Shown in pieces: positions 34,600-44,151 of a stretch of 64,000 nt of DNA. Both the position numbers and the translations under genes were made by a program. Where the stretch lies: assembly GCA_050260375.1 (NCBI GenBank), contig JBLNCA010000049.1, positions 1 to 64,000 of the forward strand, given 5' to 3'. The notes under the pieces are model-generated. The model ran no database searches. It was not told the DNA's origin and worked only from the letters and a program-made list of their open reading frames with translations. Every line of letters starts with the position of its first letter. Position 1 is the first letter of the stretch. This DNA comes from DTFZ01 sp050260375. Its GTDB lineage: Bacteria; Bacillota; Clostridia; Christensenellales; SZUA-584.

Positions 34600-36150
34600 A
34601 TGGATTTCGTGGAAACAGCGAATGAGGATGGGCGCCTTGCAATAGAGTGCAGAGGCATATCGAAATCTTTCGGCAAAGTACTTGCAAACGACAGCATAGA
34701 TCTCGACGTTCATTTTGGCGAGATACTGGCGTTGCTCGGCGAAAACGGCTCGGGCAAGACTACGCTTATGAACATGCTTTCCGGAATATACCACCCGGAT
34801 GCGGGCAGTATATTTGTGGAAGGCAGGCAGGTACATATAAACTCGCCCGCCGATTCTTTTGAACTCGGCATAGGCATGATACATCAGCATTTTAAGCTGG
34901 TGGACGTACTCAGCGCGATGGACAATATCGTTCTCGGCATACGGGAAAAGCGCTTGAAGCCAAAGCAGTTAAAAGAGAAGATATTGTCGTTATGCAAAAA
35001 ATACGAACTCGAGGTAGACCCCGAAAAAAAGATATACAACATGTCGGTAAGCGAGAAGCAGACCGTCGAGATATTAAAGCTGCTTTACAGGGGAGCGCGC
35101 ATACTCATACTGGACGAGCCTACCGCGGTGCTGACGCCTCAGGAAACGGAAAAGCTGTTTGTCATATTAAGAAAGATGAAAGAGCAAGGCTGCGCGGTAA
35201 TAATAATAACGCACAAGCTGGGCGAAGTGATGGAGATATCCGACCGCGTGACTATACTTCGCAAAGGGCGGAGCATAGGAACGGTGATAACGTCCGAGAC
35301 TAACGAGCTTCAGCTTACCGAGCTTATGGTAGGGCGAGCAGTAAACCTTCACATAAAGCGGCCGGAAACGCGCGACAAGGAAAAGGTGCTCGAGGTAAAG
35401 ACTTTAACCGCTAACAAACCCGACGGCACGAGGGGCATAAAAGACGTAAACTTTGAAATGTTCACGGGGGAGATACTCGGCGTAGCGGGTATCGCCGGAA
35501 GCGGGCAGAAAGAGCTGTGCGAGGCGCTTACGGGGCTGTTGCGCGCGCAAGGCGGCGCTGTCAGGCTGCGCGACGAGGATATACTGGGGAAAACTCCGTA
35601 CGAGATACAAAAGCTGGGCATAAGGCTCGCGTTTGTGCCGGAAGACCGGCTGGGCATGGGGCTTGTCGGCTCGATGGGCATGGCGGACAACATGCTGCTT
35701 AAAACATATAACGAAGGCAAATCGTTCTTTGTAGACCGGCGGCCCGCTAGGGAGCTTGCCGAAAAGCTCATCGAAAAGCTGGAGGTGCAGACGCCCTCGA
35801 TAGACTTCCCCGTACGCCGCCTGTCGGGAGGCAATGTTCAAAAAGTGCTTATAGGGCGGGAGATAGAATCCAATCCCGTTATACTTATCACGGCATATCC
35901 CGTACGCGGCCTTGATATAAACTCTTCATACACGATATATGATCTTTTGAACGCTCAGAAGGAGAAGGGCGTTTCCGTTATGTTTGTCGGCGAGGACCTC
36001 GACGTGCTGATGGAGCTTGCCGACAGGATAATGGTGCTTTGCCACGGAGAGGTGACCGGCATAGTGGACCCGCGCAGCGTTACAAAAGAGCAGATCGGCC
36101 TTTTGATGACGGGAGCTTCTTTCGAGGAGGTATCTGCTAATGCAAACTAG
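34600..36150 (+). CDS. Nucleoside ABC transporter ATP-binding protein (double NBD)
   Basis: This 516-residue protein has two ATPase domains, as in the RbsA/YufO group. Domain 1: Walker A GENGSGKTT (around 47-55), signature-like MSVSEKQTVE, Walker B ILILDEPTAVLTP. Domain 2: GIAGSGQKELCEAL, LSGGNVQKVLIGRE and the degenerate ITAYPVRGLD box usual for this group. It powers import by the two following permeases. GAGGTGAG precedes ATG. Its 3' end overlaps the first permease gene by 11 bp. Confidence 0.9.
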   Translation: MDFVETANEDGRLAIECRGISKSFGKVLANDSIDLDVHFGEILALLGENGSGKTTLMNMLSGIYHPDAGSIFVEGRQVHINSPADSFELGIGMIHQHFKLVDVLSAMDNIVLGIREKRLKPKQLKEKILSLCKKYELEVDPEKKIYNMSVSEKQTVEILKLLYRGARILILDEPTAVLTPQETEKLFVILRKMKEQGCAVIIITHKLGEVMEISDRVTILRKGRSIGTVITSETNELQLTELMVGRAVNLHIKRPETRDKEKVLEVKTLTANKPDGTRGIKDVNFEMFTGEILGVAGIAGSGQKELCEALTGLLRAQGGAVRLRDEDILGKTPYEIQKLGIRLAFVPEDRLGMGLVGSMGMADNMLLKTYNEGKSFFVDRRPARELAEKLIEKLEVQTPSIDFPVRRLSGGNVQKVLIGREIESNPVILITAYPVRGLDINSSYTIYDLLNAQKEKGVSVMFVGEDLDVLMELADRIMVLCHGEVTGIVDPRSVTKEQIGLLMTGASFEEVSANAN

Positions 36151-37237
36151 AAAGCTTAAATCAAAAGAGCCGTTTGTGCATGTAGAAAAACGCAACGAGT
36201 TGGGTCCGAGAGAGTCTCTGCTGCTGCGCCTTGGTTCGGTATTGCTTGCGCTGATAGCCGGCGGCATTTTTATGATCGCTATAGGACACAACCCTTTTGA
36301 ATTGTACGGCACTATTATTTCAGGCGCTTTCAGAAGCGAAATGGCTTTTCAGGCGACTATCAAGATAATGATACCGCTTCTTATATCGTCGCTCGCCGTA
36401 ACGCTTGCTTTTAAAATGAGGTTCTGGAATATCGGCGGGGAGGGGCAGATAATAATGGGCGCTATATGCTCCTCTTACTTCGCGCTGTTTTGCAGCGACC
36501 TGCCCCATCCTTTGCTGATGCTTATAATGTTTATTGCGGGCGCCGTAGGCGGCGGGCTGTGGGGGCTTATACCCGCCTTTTTCAAGGTTAAGTTTGACAC
36601 GAATGAAACGCTGCTGACGCTGATGCTTAACTATATAGCGCTCAATATCATAGTGCTGCTGCGCGACGGCCCTTGGGCAGACCCGACTTCACAGGGGTTC
36701 CCGAAGATATCGCGGTTTGTAGATAACGCGCAGCTTGATAAGCTTTTCGGCATACAGATAGGCTGGCTTATAGGGCTGGTGCTCGTTGTTGCTGTACTTG
36801 TCTATTTGAGATATACGAAGCACGGCTATGAGATAAGCGTGGTGGGCGAAAGCAAATCCACCGCGACATACGCGGGCATAAACGTAAAGAAGGTAGTGCT
36901 GCGCACAATGTTCATAAGCGGCGCAATAGCGGGCGTTGCGGGCATGGTGCAGTCTTCGGGCTCGGACTACACGCTGGCGACGGCAGTAGCGGGCGGCGTA
37001 GGCTTTACGGCCATTATAGTCGTTTGGCTTGCCCACCTTAACACTGTTGGCATACTCGTTATATCGTTCCTTTTCAGCATACTTGAGAAGGGTTCCAGCG
37101 TAATGCAGTCCACGTACGGCATATCCACGTATTCGGCAAACGTCATTCAGGGCATAATACTGTTTTTCGTGCTTGCCTGCGAGTTCTTCATATTCTATAA
37201 GTTTTCATTCAGACGCAAAGGTAGGAGAAAAGTATGA
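36140..37237 (+). CDS. Nucleoside ABC transporter permease 1 (YufP-like)
   Basis: This 365-residue inner-membrane permease of the branched-chain/ribose type (BPD_transp_2) has about nine to ten hydrophobic segments and the conserved FRSEMAFQATIKIMIPLL and KMRFWNIGGEGQIIMGA blocks of the BmpA-associated permeases. GAGGAGG precedes ATG, which overlaps the ATPase gene. It ends with a 4-bp ATGA overlap with the second permease gene. Confidence 0.9.
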   Translation: MQTRKLKSKEPFVHVEKRNELGPRESLLLRLGSVLLALIAGGIFMIAIGHNPFELYGTIISGAFRSEMAFQATIKIMIPLLISSLAVTLAFKMRFWNIGGEGQIIMGAICSSYFALFCSDLPHPLLMLIMFIAGAVGGGLWGLIPAFFKVKFDTNETLLTLMLNYIALNIIVLLRDGPWADPTSQGFPKISRFVDNAQLDKLFGIQIGWLIGLVLVVAVLVYLRYTKHGYEISVVGESKSTATYAGINVKKVVLRTMFISGAIAGVAGMVQSSGSDYTLATAVAGGVGFTAIIVVWLAHLNTVGILVISFLFSILEKGSSVMQSTYGISTYSANVIQGIILFFVLACEFFIFYKFSFRRKGRRKV

Positions 37238-38187
37238 ATATCGTCGATTTTCTGGCCAATTCTATGCTGGCGGGCACGCCGCTGCTGTTTGGAATTCTGG
37301 GTGAAATATGCAACGAACGCGTGGGCCATCTTAACTTAGGCGTAGAGGGCATGATGTCGCTTGGCGCCTGCTGCGGCTTTATGATAGGCCTTGCGTTCGA
37401 CAACATAGTGCTGGCGCTTATCGCGGCGTTTGTTGCGGGCGCTTTGGGGGCTCTTATTTACGGAGTAGTCACCATAACATTCATGGCCGACCAGACTGTT
37501 ACCGGCTTGACTCTTACGATATTCGGCGTAGGCGTTTCGAATTTCGTAGGCGAGCTTATGCTGAGTAACGCGCCTGAAAAAGTATTGAAGCTGGGCGAAA
37601 CGATAAATGCGCAGATAGCGAACATTAATATTCCTGGCTTAAGCGACATACCCGTCGCCGGGCCGCTTTTATTCTCATATAATATGTTCGTATATCTGGG
37701 CGTTGTTATAGCCCTTATATTGGCTTTTTATTTCAGCCGTACCACGGCAGGACTGCACGCGCGCGTTATCGGCGAGAACCCCGCGGCGGCGGACGCGGCG
37801 GGCATCAACGTTAAAAAATTAAAGTACCTGCACGTGATGCTGGGCGGCGGAATATGCGGCATAGGCGGCGCGTACGCTTCGATGATAACGAACGGCGGCG
37901 TATGGCTGCCCAACAGCGTCAACGGGCAGGGCTGGGTAGCCGTAGCGCTCGTAATATTCGCAAGCTGGAAGCCGTCAAAGGCAATATTGAGCGCTTTTGT
38001 GTTCGGCGCTTGCTCGGTGCTGAAGTTCTACATACCAAAATCGCTGCTCCCGATGCCAAACGCTATATACGATATGCTGCCGTTTATCGTTACTGCGCTG
38101 GTGCTGATTATAAGCTCGGTGCGCCGGTATAAGGAAAACCAGCAGCCCGCGAGCTGCGGCCAGAACTATTTCCGCGAGGAACGGTAA
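37234..38187 (+). CDS. Nucleoside ABC transporter permease 2 (YufQ-like)
   Basis: This 317-residue partner permease contains LFGILGEICNERVGHLNLGVEGMM-type N-terminal sequence, the AAADAAGINVKKLKY loop that contacts the ATPase, and about eight to nine transmembrane segments. It forms the membrane channel with permease 1. It is the last gene of the transporter operon, followed by a palindromic repeat and a terminator. Confidence 0.9.
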   Translation: MNIVDFLANSMLAGTPLLFGILGEICNERVGHLNLGVEGMMSLGACCGFMIGLAFDNIVLALIAAFVAGALGALIYGVVTITFMADQTVTGLTLTIFGVGVSNFVGELMLSNAPEKVLKLGETINAQIANINIPGLSDIPVAGPLLFSYNMFVYLGVVIALILAFYFSRTTAGLHARVIGENPAAADAAGINVKKLKYLHVMLGGGICGIGGAYASMITNGGVWLPNSVNGQGWVAVALVIFASWKPSKAILSAFVFGACSVLKFYIPKSLLPMPNAIYDMLPFIVTALVLIISSVRRYKENQQPASCGQNYFREER

Positions 38188-38206
38188 GTGCAAAGTATTA
38201 GCATAT

Positions 38207-38247
38207 TACACCCCGGCAAGCCTAACGTCTTGCCGGGGACCCCGTAT
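38207..38247 (-). repeat. GGGG-type palindrome, copy E
   Basis: On the minus strand: ACGGGGTCCCC GGCAAG, loop ACGTTAGG, CTTGCC GGGGTGTAA. The stem is fully paired. It is in the opposite orientation to copies B and D and has the same orientation as the array at 20959-21125. Confidence 0.8.
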
Positions 38248-38253
38248 CAAGAC

Positions 38254-38285
38254 GAGGCAGGCCATAGGGCTTGCCTCTTTATATA
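38254..38285 (+). terminator. Terminator between convergent genes
   Basis: Stem GAGGCAGGCC (38254-38263), loop ATAG, GGCTTGCCTC (38268-38277), one wobble pair, followed by TTTATATAT. Confidence 0.7.
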
Positions 38286-38309
38286 TGGCGTTATATAGAG
38301 AAATGGCTG

Positions 38310-39128
38310 TCACCCGATTCCGCCGAGGTTTTTTATAATCTCGTTATAGCGCAATGTTGCCAGCGCGCTCGGCTTGTCTTTTTCACAGAAGGAAAGCCCG
38401 GCGAGTTTCGGAACGACGCGCTGGGCAATGATTTGCCCATCGACCAATTTCGATTTCAGCGCTTCGAGGGCTTCTAAAAACCGCTTGTCATTCTTTGCCC
38501 GGTCATAGAACGACAGAACGTATACGTAAATAAAGAGGTTATAGTTATAGAAAGGGTATTCTATCTGCATAAACAATTTGCCGATTCCATAGTGGCACGG
38601 GCCGATAGGCTTCTTTATGGCCCAATGCTCCAGCAGAAAATCCACAGCCCTGTCAAGCGCCGGTTCGCTGTTCAGATAATCGCTGAAGCGAAAAGCATTC
38701 AATGCGAGAAGCGTCGGAAAGGGATTTGAAAACTCTGTTTCCGGGCCGCGGCCGAACATGAACTTGTTGCAGCGCCAGCCTCCGTCCGTATGCTGTATAT
38801 CAAAAAGATGCTCGAAGGTCTTTTGCAGCCTTGCGTCGAAAGCATACCCCATATAGCACAAAACCTCGGCGGCATGAATGGTATGGCATGGATAAATGGA
38901 ACCTTTAGGGGTTAGTTTAAACCTTCCGTCCTCTTTCCAGGTGCTGAATATCTGGTCGGCGCATTCTTTAAGCAAGGGCTCTTTAGGGTCCATGCCCAAT
39001 TCCAGCAGGAAAAGCACGCTGTTAAGAGTGGTGAAGGGAGATCCTATTATTAAACGTTTGTCAGGAGTGGTCCAGTAGTCGGCGCCGTTGTCGTATCTAT
39101 GTGACAATATCGCCTCAACATCCGCCAA
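38310..39128 (-). CDS. Alpha/alpha-toroid (prenyltransferase/squalene cyclase-like) protein
   Basis: This 272-residue protein has repeated helical hairpins with family-like segments (YPCHTIHAAEVLCYMGY, DIQHTDGGWRCNKF, NPFPTLLALNAF) resembling the toroid of prenyltransferase and squalene-hopene cyclase repeats. It lacks a DDTA-type cyclase motif, and I see no obvious catalytic site. It lies 40 bp after the xanthine dehydrogenase FAD gene on the same strand, as if part of that operon. The first usable start is TTG 39128, without a clear ribosome binding site; an in-frame stop lies about eight codons upstream. The function is unknown. Confidence 0.6.
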   Translation of the reverse strand: MADVEAILSHRYDNGADYWTTPDKRLIIGSPFTTLNSVLFLLELGMDPKEPLLKECADQIFSTWKEDGRFKLTPKGSIYPCHTIHAAEVLCYMGYAFDARLQKTFEHLFDIQHTDGGWRCNKFMFGRGPETEFSNPFPTLLALNAFRFSDYLNSEPALDRAVDFLLEHWAIKKPIGPCHYGIGKLFMQIEYPFYNYNLFIYVYVLSFYDRAKNDKRFLEALEALKSKLVDGQIIAQRVVPKLAGLSFCEKDKPSALATLRYNEIIKNLGGIG

Positions 39129-39168
39129 ATATCGCTTATCTACAGCTAATTATATTACCTCGTATCAG

Positions 39169-39990
39169 TCAGCCCTGCTGCGAGAGAAAATCATGTAGCA
39201 GCGCAAGGCACACCCTCTTGCGGTATTCGGCGGTCGAGCGCTGGTCGTCTATGGGCGTTATATGCGGCTCGTACATGTCCGCTATATTGTCTTTCATGTC
39301 CCGGATTTGGGCGGGAGTTTTTCCGATAAGCGCCGATTCTATCTCCGGCCTGCGCACTACGGTGGGCGCCACGGAGCCGAACGCAACGGGCATAGCCGTG
39401 ACAACCCCGTTTTCCACGCGCATCGCCGCGGCGAACGACGCTTTGGATATCGCCAGAGCGCGCCTTGCGCCAACTTTTTTGTAGTATGTTCGCGTAAATT
39501 CCGCTTTGGGTATGATTATGCTTTCTAGAAGCTCGTCGGGGTTAAGGTCTATGCTGCGCACTCCCCGAATAAAAGAAGATATAGGCAATTCGCGTTTTCC
39601 GTTGACGGACGCAAGCACCACGCGCGCGTCCAGTATATATAACACGGGAAGCGTGTCTCCCGCGGGCGACGCGTTGCATATGTTGCCTCCCAGCGTGCCC
39701 ATGTTGCGTATGGCGGGGGAGGCGACCTCAACAATTGCCTGCCGCAATATATCGGGCGTCGCGTCCGATTCCAAAAGCTGCGTGTACGTGCAGCACGCGC
39801 CGATTTTTATGCTGTCCTGGGTTTTTGTTATCTCGCGCAGCGAGGGGATATAGTTGAGAAACAAAAGGGGAGTGCCGTCACGGCGGTTTACCATCCAGTC
39901 CGTGCCGCCTGCGTAAGGTACGAGCGACGGACGCTCGGCTTTCGCAGCGAGCGCTTCCTCCAGCGTTTTGGGATAACAAGAGCCTACCAT
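39169..39990 (-). CDS. xdhB: Xanthine dehydrogenase FAD-binding subunit
   Basis: This 273-residue CoxM/XdhB-like flavoprotein has the two FAD loops: VPYAGGTDWMV (around 24-34) and TLGGNICNASPAGDTLP (around 98-114). The C-terminal CO-dehydrogenase flavoprotein domain includes the ARRALAISK segment. It passes electrons from the iron-sulfur subunit to NAD+ or another acceptor. Its start overlaps the iron-sulfur subunit gene by 7 bp. Confidence 0.93.
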   Translation of the reverse strand: MVGSCYPKTLEEALAAKAERPSLVPYAGGTDWMVNRRDGTPLLFLNYIPSLREITKTQDSIKIGACCTYTQLLESDATPDILRQAIVEVASPAIRNMGTLGGNICNASPAGDTLPVLYILDARVVLASVNGKRELPISSFIRGVRSIDLNPDELLESIIIPKAEFTRTYYKKVGARRALAISKASFAAAMRVENGVVTAMPVAFGSVAPTVVRRPEIESALIGKTPAQIRDMKDNIADMYEPHITPIDDQRSTAEYRKRVCLALLHDFLSQQG

Positions 39991-40448
39991 AAATCACTCT
40001 CCTCGCTTGCCGCGCGTATCGCATCGACTATCATATTATACCCGGTGCAGCGGCAAAGGTTACCCGAAATAGCCTCTCTTATCTGCTGTTCGGTGGGATG
40101 AGCGTTACGGGAAAGCAGCGCCTCGGCAGCCATGACCATGCCCGGAGTGCAGTATCCGCACTGCACCGCGCCCGCCTCCGCGAACGCCTTTTCGAGCGCC
40201 GCATAGCGTTTTGTTTCCCGGAAACCTTCTATGGTAACTACTTTGGCGCCGCGTATGCTGCCCATTGCCACAAGGCAGGAGTTGACAAGCCGGCCGTCCA
40301 GCAGCACGCTGCACGCGCCGCACTCGCCTTCGCCGCAGCCTTCTTTGGGCCCGGTAAGGCCAAAAAAGTTGCGCAGTATATCGAGAAGGCGCATCGAAGG
40401 GTCGCAGTCCACGTAAACGGTGCGGCCGTTAAGCGTAAATTCTATCAT
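39984..40448 (-). CDS. xdhC: Xanthine dehydrogenase 2Fe-2S subunit
   Basis: This 154-residue CoxS-type protein has the plant ferredoxin-like cluster CGEGECGACSVLLDG...C (around 38-60) and the second cluster QCGYCTPGM / GNLCRCTGYN (around 97-137). It links the molybdenum subunit to the FAD subunit. It overlaps the large-subunit gene by 4 bp and the FAD gene by 7 bp, so all three are likely made in fixed ratio. Confidence 0.95.
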   Translation of the reverse strand: MIEFTLNGRTVYVDCDPSMRLLDILRNFFGLTGPKEGCGEGECGACSVLLDGRLVNSCLVAMGSIRGAKVVTIEGFRETKRYAALEKAFAEAGAVQCGYCTPGMVMAAEALLSRNAHPTEQQIREAISGNLCRCTGYNMIVDAIRAASEESDLW

Positions 40449-42580
40449 ATCATAGCCTCCATGAGCTTCTCGGGCGTCAGGGGAATGCAGTTGGTGCGCG
40501 CGCCGGTAGCATGTTCCACAGCGGCGGTGTATGCGGCCGCCGCGCCGACGAGCGTCAGCTCGCCTGCGCCTTTTGCGCCGAACGGGCCGTTGCGGTACGG
40601 GTTCTCCATCATTACCGTCTCAAAATGCACGGTATCCATAGCGGTGGGTATTATATAATCGGTAAAGCTGTTTTGAAGCACTTTGCCGTTTGCCGACTCC
40701 ATCTTTTCTGTCGAAGCGTATCCGAGGCCTTGCAGCATGCCGCCCTCGATCTGCCCCTGCATTACGGTGCTGTCTATCGGCGTGCCCACGTCGAATACGC
40801 CCCACGCGCCCAGCAGTTTTGTCTCTGCAAGCATCGTATCAACTTCCACTTCGACAACGTTTACGCCCCACGCGTACGTCGGGTAAGCGTCGCCCGAGAA
40901 AGTCTCGAGATCCCATGGAATAAGGTCGGGATGAACGTAGTGCTCCTCAATAAGCTGCCTTTGGCCGCTCTGCCATTCGGCTTTTAGCCTTAACGCCGCC
41001 TTTTCAACGAGCCGCCCGACTACCATTATCGAGCGCGAGGCGACGGTAGGCCCCGAGTTGGGCACCCTGCTCGTATCCGGGTTTTTGTATATCACCTTAT
41101 CGAGCGGCAGGCCGAGAACCTGCGCGGCTATCTTGCTGAATGTTGTCCTTACTCCCTGTCCCATTTCGGCGTTGCTCACCAGTATCTCTACCGTGTCGTC
41201 CTCGTGCTTTAAAAGCTGTACGACGGATTTGATGTAATCGCGCTCGCCGGACCCGGTAAAACCGCAGCCGTGCAGGAACAGCGATATGCCTATTCCACGG
41301 CGGTAACGTCCCGTCTGGTTTTCGTACGCTTTATATTTTTCCGTATAGCCGGAAATCTCGTCAGCCTTGGCTATCATCTGTTCCAATATGATTGGGTCGT
41401 GAAATCTGCCGCCGGTGGGCGTAGGGTCGCCCTCGTGGACGAGGTACCTGCGCTTAAGTTCCAGCGGGTCAACGTTCAGCCTTTTTGCCAGGTGGTTCAT
41501 ATGCGTTTCTATCGCGAAAAAGCTCTGCGGAGCGCCGAATCCGCGAAACGCGCCGGTGGGTACCGTATTCGTTATAACCGCGCGGCCTTTCACGGACAAA
41601 TTCGGTATATTGTATACGCCGGTCGCGCAGATAAGCGAGCGCTGCAGCACAACGGTGGAAAGCCCGTCGTATGCGCCGCCGTCCAGCGTGGTGTCTATCT
41701 TTATACCTGTTATCTCTCCGCTGCTGTTTAACGCCGTTGATATTGTAATTCTCGAAGGGTGGCGTTTCGTGGTAACGGCCATGTCTTCCCGACGCTTGTG
41801 TATTATCCGCACGGGCTTGCCGGTTTTGTATGAAGCGACAGCCGCCTGGCAGCCTATAAGCGAGGGGTAATCCTCCTTGCCGCCGAAGCCGCCGCCCGTA
41901 GTAGTCTGCACGACGCGCACCTTTTCGGCAGGGAAACCTAATGCGTGCATCACTGCGGCGTGCACATAATAGGGGCACTGCATCGAACCGTATATCATTA
42001 CCGTTTCTCCGTCGCAGGTGCCTATAACGCCGTTAGGCTCTATATAAGCCTGTTCCTGATAGCCGGATATGTAAGTTTCGGTAAACACTTCGACAGCTTC
42101 AGCGAAAGCCGCGTCGGCGTCTCCGCGGCAATAGCCGTATTCGCTTATTATGCTTTTTGCCTGGTCAATGGTAAGCACGGCGTCTAAATCCGTGTAATCC
42201 GCGCTTACCTGATCTATATAGGAATTTACCTTCTTTTCATCCGGCCCGACTATCATAAGTATCGGCTGGCCTATATACGTGACGGTATGCTCCGCGAATA
42301 TTGGCTGCTCGCAGGTGACGACTTTAAGCTCGTTGGCTCCGGGCACGTCACGGTAATCTATTACCGTATAACCCTCGTCCATTTGAGGAAGCGTTATGCT
42401 GTTTATGCGGGCGTGAGGCTTTGACGAACGGAATATCGCGGCATAAAGAACGCCTTCGATATGCATGTCCGCTATGTATACCGCGCGGCCGCTCGTCTTT
42501 TCATAGTGGTCAACTTTGGTTACCGGTTTGCATATGCTTTGTGCGCCTGTATATTCACAGAACCTGCTTTCGCTTTGCAT
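40445..42580 (-). CDS. xdhA: Xanthine dehydrogenase molybdenum-binding subunit
   Basis: This 711-residue CoxL/XdhA-type subunit carries the molybdopterin-contact motifs GGGFGGKEDYPSL and AFRGFGAPQSF, and the C-terminal catalytic-glutamate segment GAKGAGELTLVG. It hydroxylates a purine or related heterocycle using water. With the two small subunits it is a complete second hydroxylase in addition to the fused enzyme at 25591-28149. AAAAGGAAG precedes ATG. It diverges from the guanine deaminase gene. Confidence 0.93.
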   Translation of the reverse strand: MQSESRFCEYTGAQSICKPVTKVDHYEKTSGRAVYIADMHIEGVLYAAIFRSSKPHARINSITLPQMDEGYTVIDYRDVPGANELKVVTCEQPIFAEHTVTYIGQPILMIVGPDEKKVNSYIDQVSADYTDLDAVLTIDQAKSIISEYGYCRGDADAAFAEAVEVFTETYISGYQEQAYIEPNGVIGTCDGETVMIYGSMQCPYYVHAAVMHALGFPAEKVRVVQTTTGGGFGGKEDYPSLIGCQAAVASYKTGKPVRIIHKRREDMAVTTKRHPSRITISTALNSSGEITGIKIDTTLDGGAYDGLSTVVLQRSLICATGVYNIPNLSVKGRAVITNTVPTGAFRGFGAPQSFFAIETHMNHLAKRLNVDPLELKRRYLVHEGDPTPTGGRFHDPIILEQMIAKADEISGYTEKYKAYENQTGRYRRGIGISLFLHGCGFTGSGERDYIKSVVQLLKHEDDTVEILVSNAEMGQGVRTTFSKIAAQVLGLPLDKVIYKNPDTSRVPNSGPTVASRSIMVVGRLVEKAALRLKAEWQSGQRQLIEEHYVHPDLIPWDLETFSGDAYPTYAWGVNVVEVEVDTMLAETKLLGAWGVFDVGTPIDSTVMQGQIEGGMLQGLGYASTEKMESANGKVLQNSFTDYIIPTAMDTVHFETVMMENPYRNGPFGAKGAGELTLVGAAAAYTAAVEHATGARTNCIPLTPEKLMEAMI

Positions 42581-42857
42581 AGCTCACTTCCTTTTAAGAT
42601 ACCGGCATCCGGCGATTCGCTTAACGTCTGCCGGGTTAAACCGGCCTTTTGATTGTTGTTATATAAGTCTGCGGATATCGTATAAATGTATATTAAGTCT
42701 ATTACAGGATATGCTGTTTATTTGAGCGTATCACGGCTTACAAAAAAAATCAAGGTTAAAGACTTTTTTTTAGGGGACGCTGTATTTTTACTTGTTTATT
42801 CCTGCCATGGATAGTATTATTATATATCTGTTAATATATTCGAAAAGGATCGCAGCC
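42581..42857. promoter_or_regulatory. Divergent control region of xdhA and guanine deaminase genes
   Basis: About 280 bp of mostly AT-rich DNA separates the two genes. An imperfect direct repeat, ATATAAGTCT-GC-GGATAT (42661-42678) and ATATTAAGTCT-ATTACA-GGATAT (42690-42712), is a candidate regulator site. No full consensus promoter was recognised and it does not fit the purine riboswitch fold. Confidence 0.45.
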
Positions 42858-44108
42858 ATGACGAAGGATTTCGTTTTAAAAGGCAATATCGTACATGCGG
42901 TAAATCCGGGTGAGCTTTCCGTTGCGGAGAATGGTTATCTGGTCGTACGGGACGGCAATGTAAAAGAGATACTGCGCGAATACGACGGGGAAGTAACGGA
43001 TTACGGCAACAGCCTTATAATACCCGGCCTTTGCGACATGCACGTGCACGCGCCGCAGTACGCCATGGCCGGTTTCGGCCTTGATATGGAGCTGCTGCAA
43101 TGGCTCAAAACCTACGCGTTTCCGGAGGAGAGCAAATACAGCGACCCGGGCTATGCGGCTTACGTATACGAAGCGTTCGCAAAAGCGCTTGTCGCGGCTG
43201 GGACTACCCGCGCATGCGTATTCGGCACTATACATACGGATACGGTATTGATGCTGATGGATATACTGGAGAGCGCGGGCATTACGGCATACGTCGGCAA
43301 GGTGAATATGGACAGGAACGCGCCCGAGCCGCTTTGCGAGGATACAAGCCGGTCAATAAGCGAAACGAAACGCTGGCTGAAGGCGTGCGAAGGCAGGTTT
43401 AAACACGTAAAGCCCATACTTACGCCGCGCTTTATACCCGCGTGCTCGCCGGCTCTGCTCAAATCGCTGGGGGATATGGCGGCGGAGTACGGCCTGCCGG
43501 TGCAGTCGCATCTGTCGGAAAACTTAAGCGAAGTCGAATGGATAAAGCAGCTGGAGCCCGACGCGGCGTCTTACGGGCATGCATATGAAAAGTACGGGCT
43601 TTTCGGCAAAGGCGTATTAACTATTATGGCCCATTGCGTGCACAGCACAGAGGAAGAAAAAGCGCTGATGGCGGCAAACGGCGTATGGATGGCGCATTGC
43701 CCCGATTCCAACTCAAATCTTGCTAGCGGCATGGCCAATTTAAGAGGCATGCTGGACGCGGGCGTGCCCGCAGTGCTGGGCTCGGACGTTGCGGGAGGCA
43801 GCACGCTTTCGATGCTGGACGTAGCCGCAAAGGCTATAAGAGTCTCAAAGCTGCGCCAGTCAACAAGAGGCGGCAAGAGCCTTACCGTGCCTGAAGCATT
43901 TTACCTTGCGACATCGGCAGGCACTATGTTTTTTGGCGAAAAGCCGGGCTTCCAGGCAGGGGCTCCGCTGCACGCCGTGGTAATTGACGACGCGCATATG
44001 GTAAATACGCCGGTGCTCAGCATTTCAGAGCGGCTGGAGAGGGCTATATACATGTCCCGGGATATAAAGATAAAAGCGGTATACTCGGAAGGCAGAAAGA
44101 TACGGTAG
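42858..44108 (+). CDS. guaD: Guanine deaminase
   Basis: This 416-residue amidohydrolase converts guanine to xanthine and ammonia. The family hallmark is present: CDMHVHAPQYAMAGFGLD followed by LLQWLKTYAFPEE. The other metal-site segments are QSHLSENLSEVEW, MAHCVHSTEEE and LGSDVAGGSTLSM. ATG 42858, with AAAGGA upstream, gives MTKDFVLKGNI; the longer frame from 42792 has a non-homologous N terminus. Its product feeds both xanthine dehydrogenases. Confidence 0.9.
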   Translation: MTKDFVLKGNIVHAVNPGELSVAENGYLVVRDGNVKEILREYDGEVTDYGNSLIIPGLCDMHVHAPQYAMAGFGLDMELLQWLKTYAFPEESKYSDPGYAAYVYEAFAKALVAAGTTRACVFGTIHTDTVLMLMDILESAGITAYVGKVNMDRNAPEPLCEDTSRSISETKRWLKACEGRFKHVKPILTPRFIPACSPALLKSLGDMAAEYGLPVQSHLSENLSEVEWIKQLEPDAASYGHAYEKYGLFGKGVLTIMAHCVHSTEEEKALMAANGVWMAHCPDSNSNLASGMANLRGMLDAGVPAVLGSDVAGGSTLSMLDVAAKAIRVSKLRQSTRGGKSLTVPEAFYLATSAGTMFFGEKPGFQAGAPLHAVVIDDAHMVNTPVLSISERLERAIYMSRDIKIKAVYSEGRKIR

Positions 44109-44151
44109 ACAAAGGCCGGTAAATTGTTTGATATTGCTAACATAAAAAAAC

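Noticed and set aside
35869..35925. Broken second ATPase domain in the nucleoside ABC protein (ITAYPVRGLD)
   Set aside because: Degenerate Walker B sequences of this type are normal for the second domain in RbsA/YufO-like double ATPases.
42640..42730. Purine riboswitch before xdhA/guaD
   Set aside because: TATAA and GGATAT fragments recall the aptamer, but the P2/P3 stems, the TTTCTACC junction and the CCGTAAA loop are absent on both strands.
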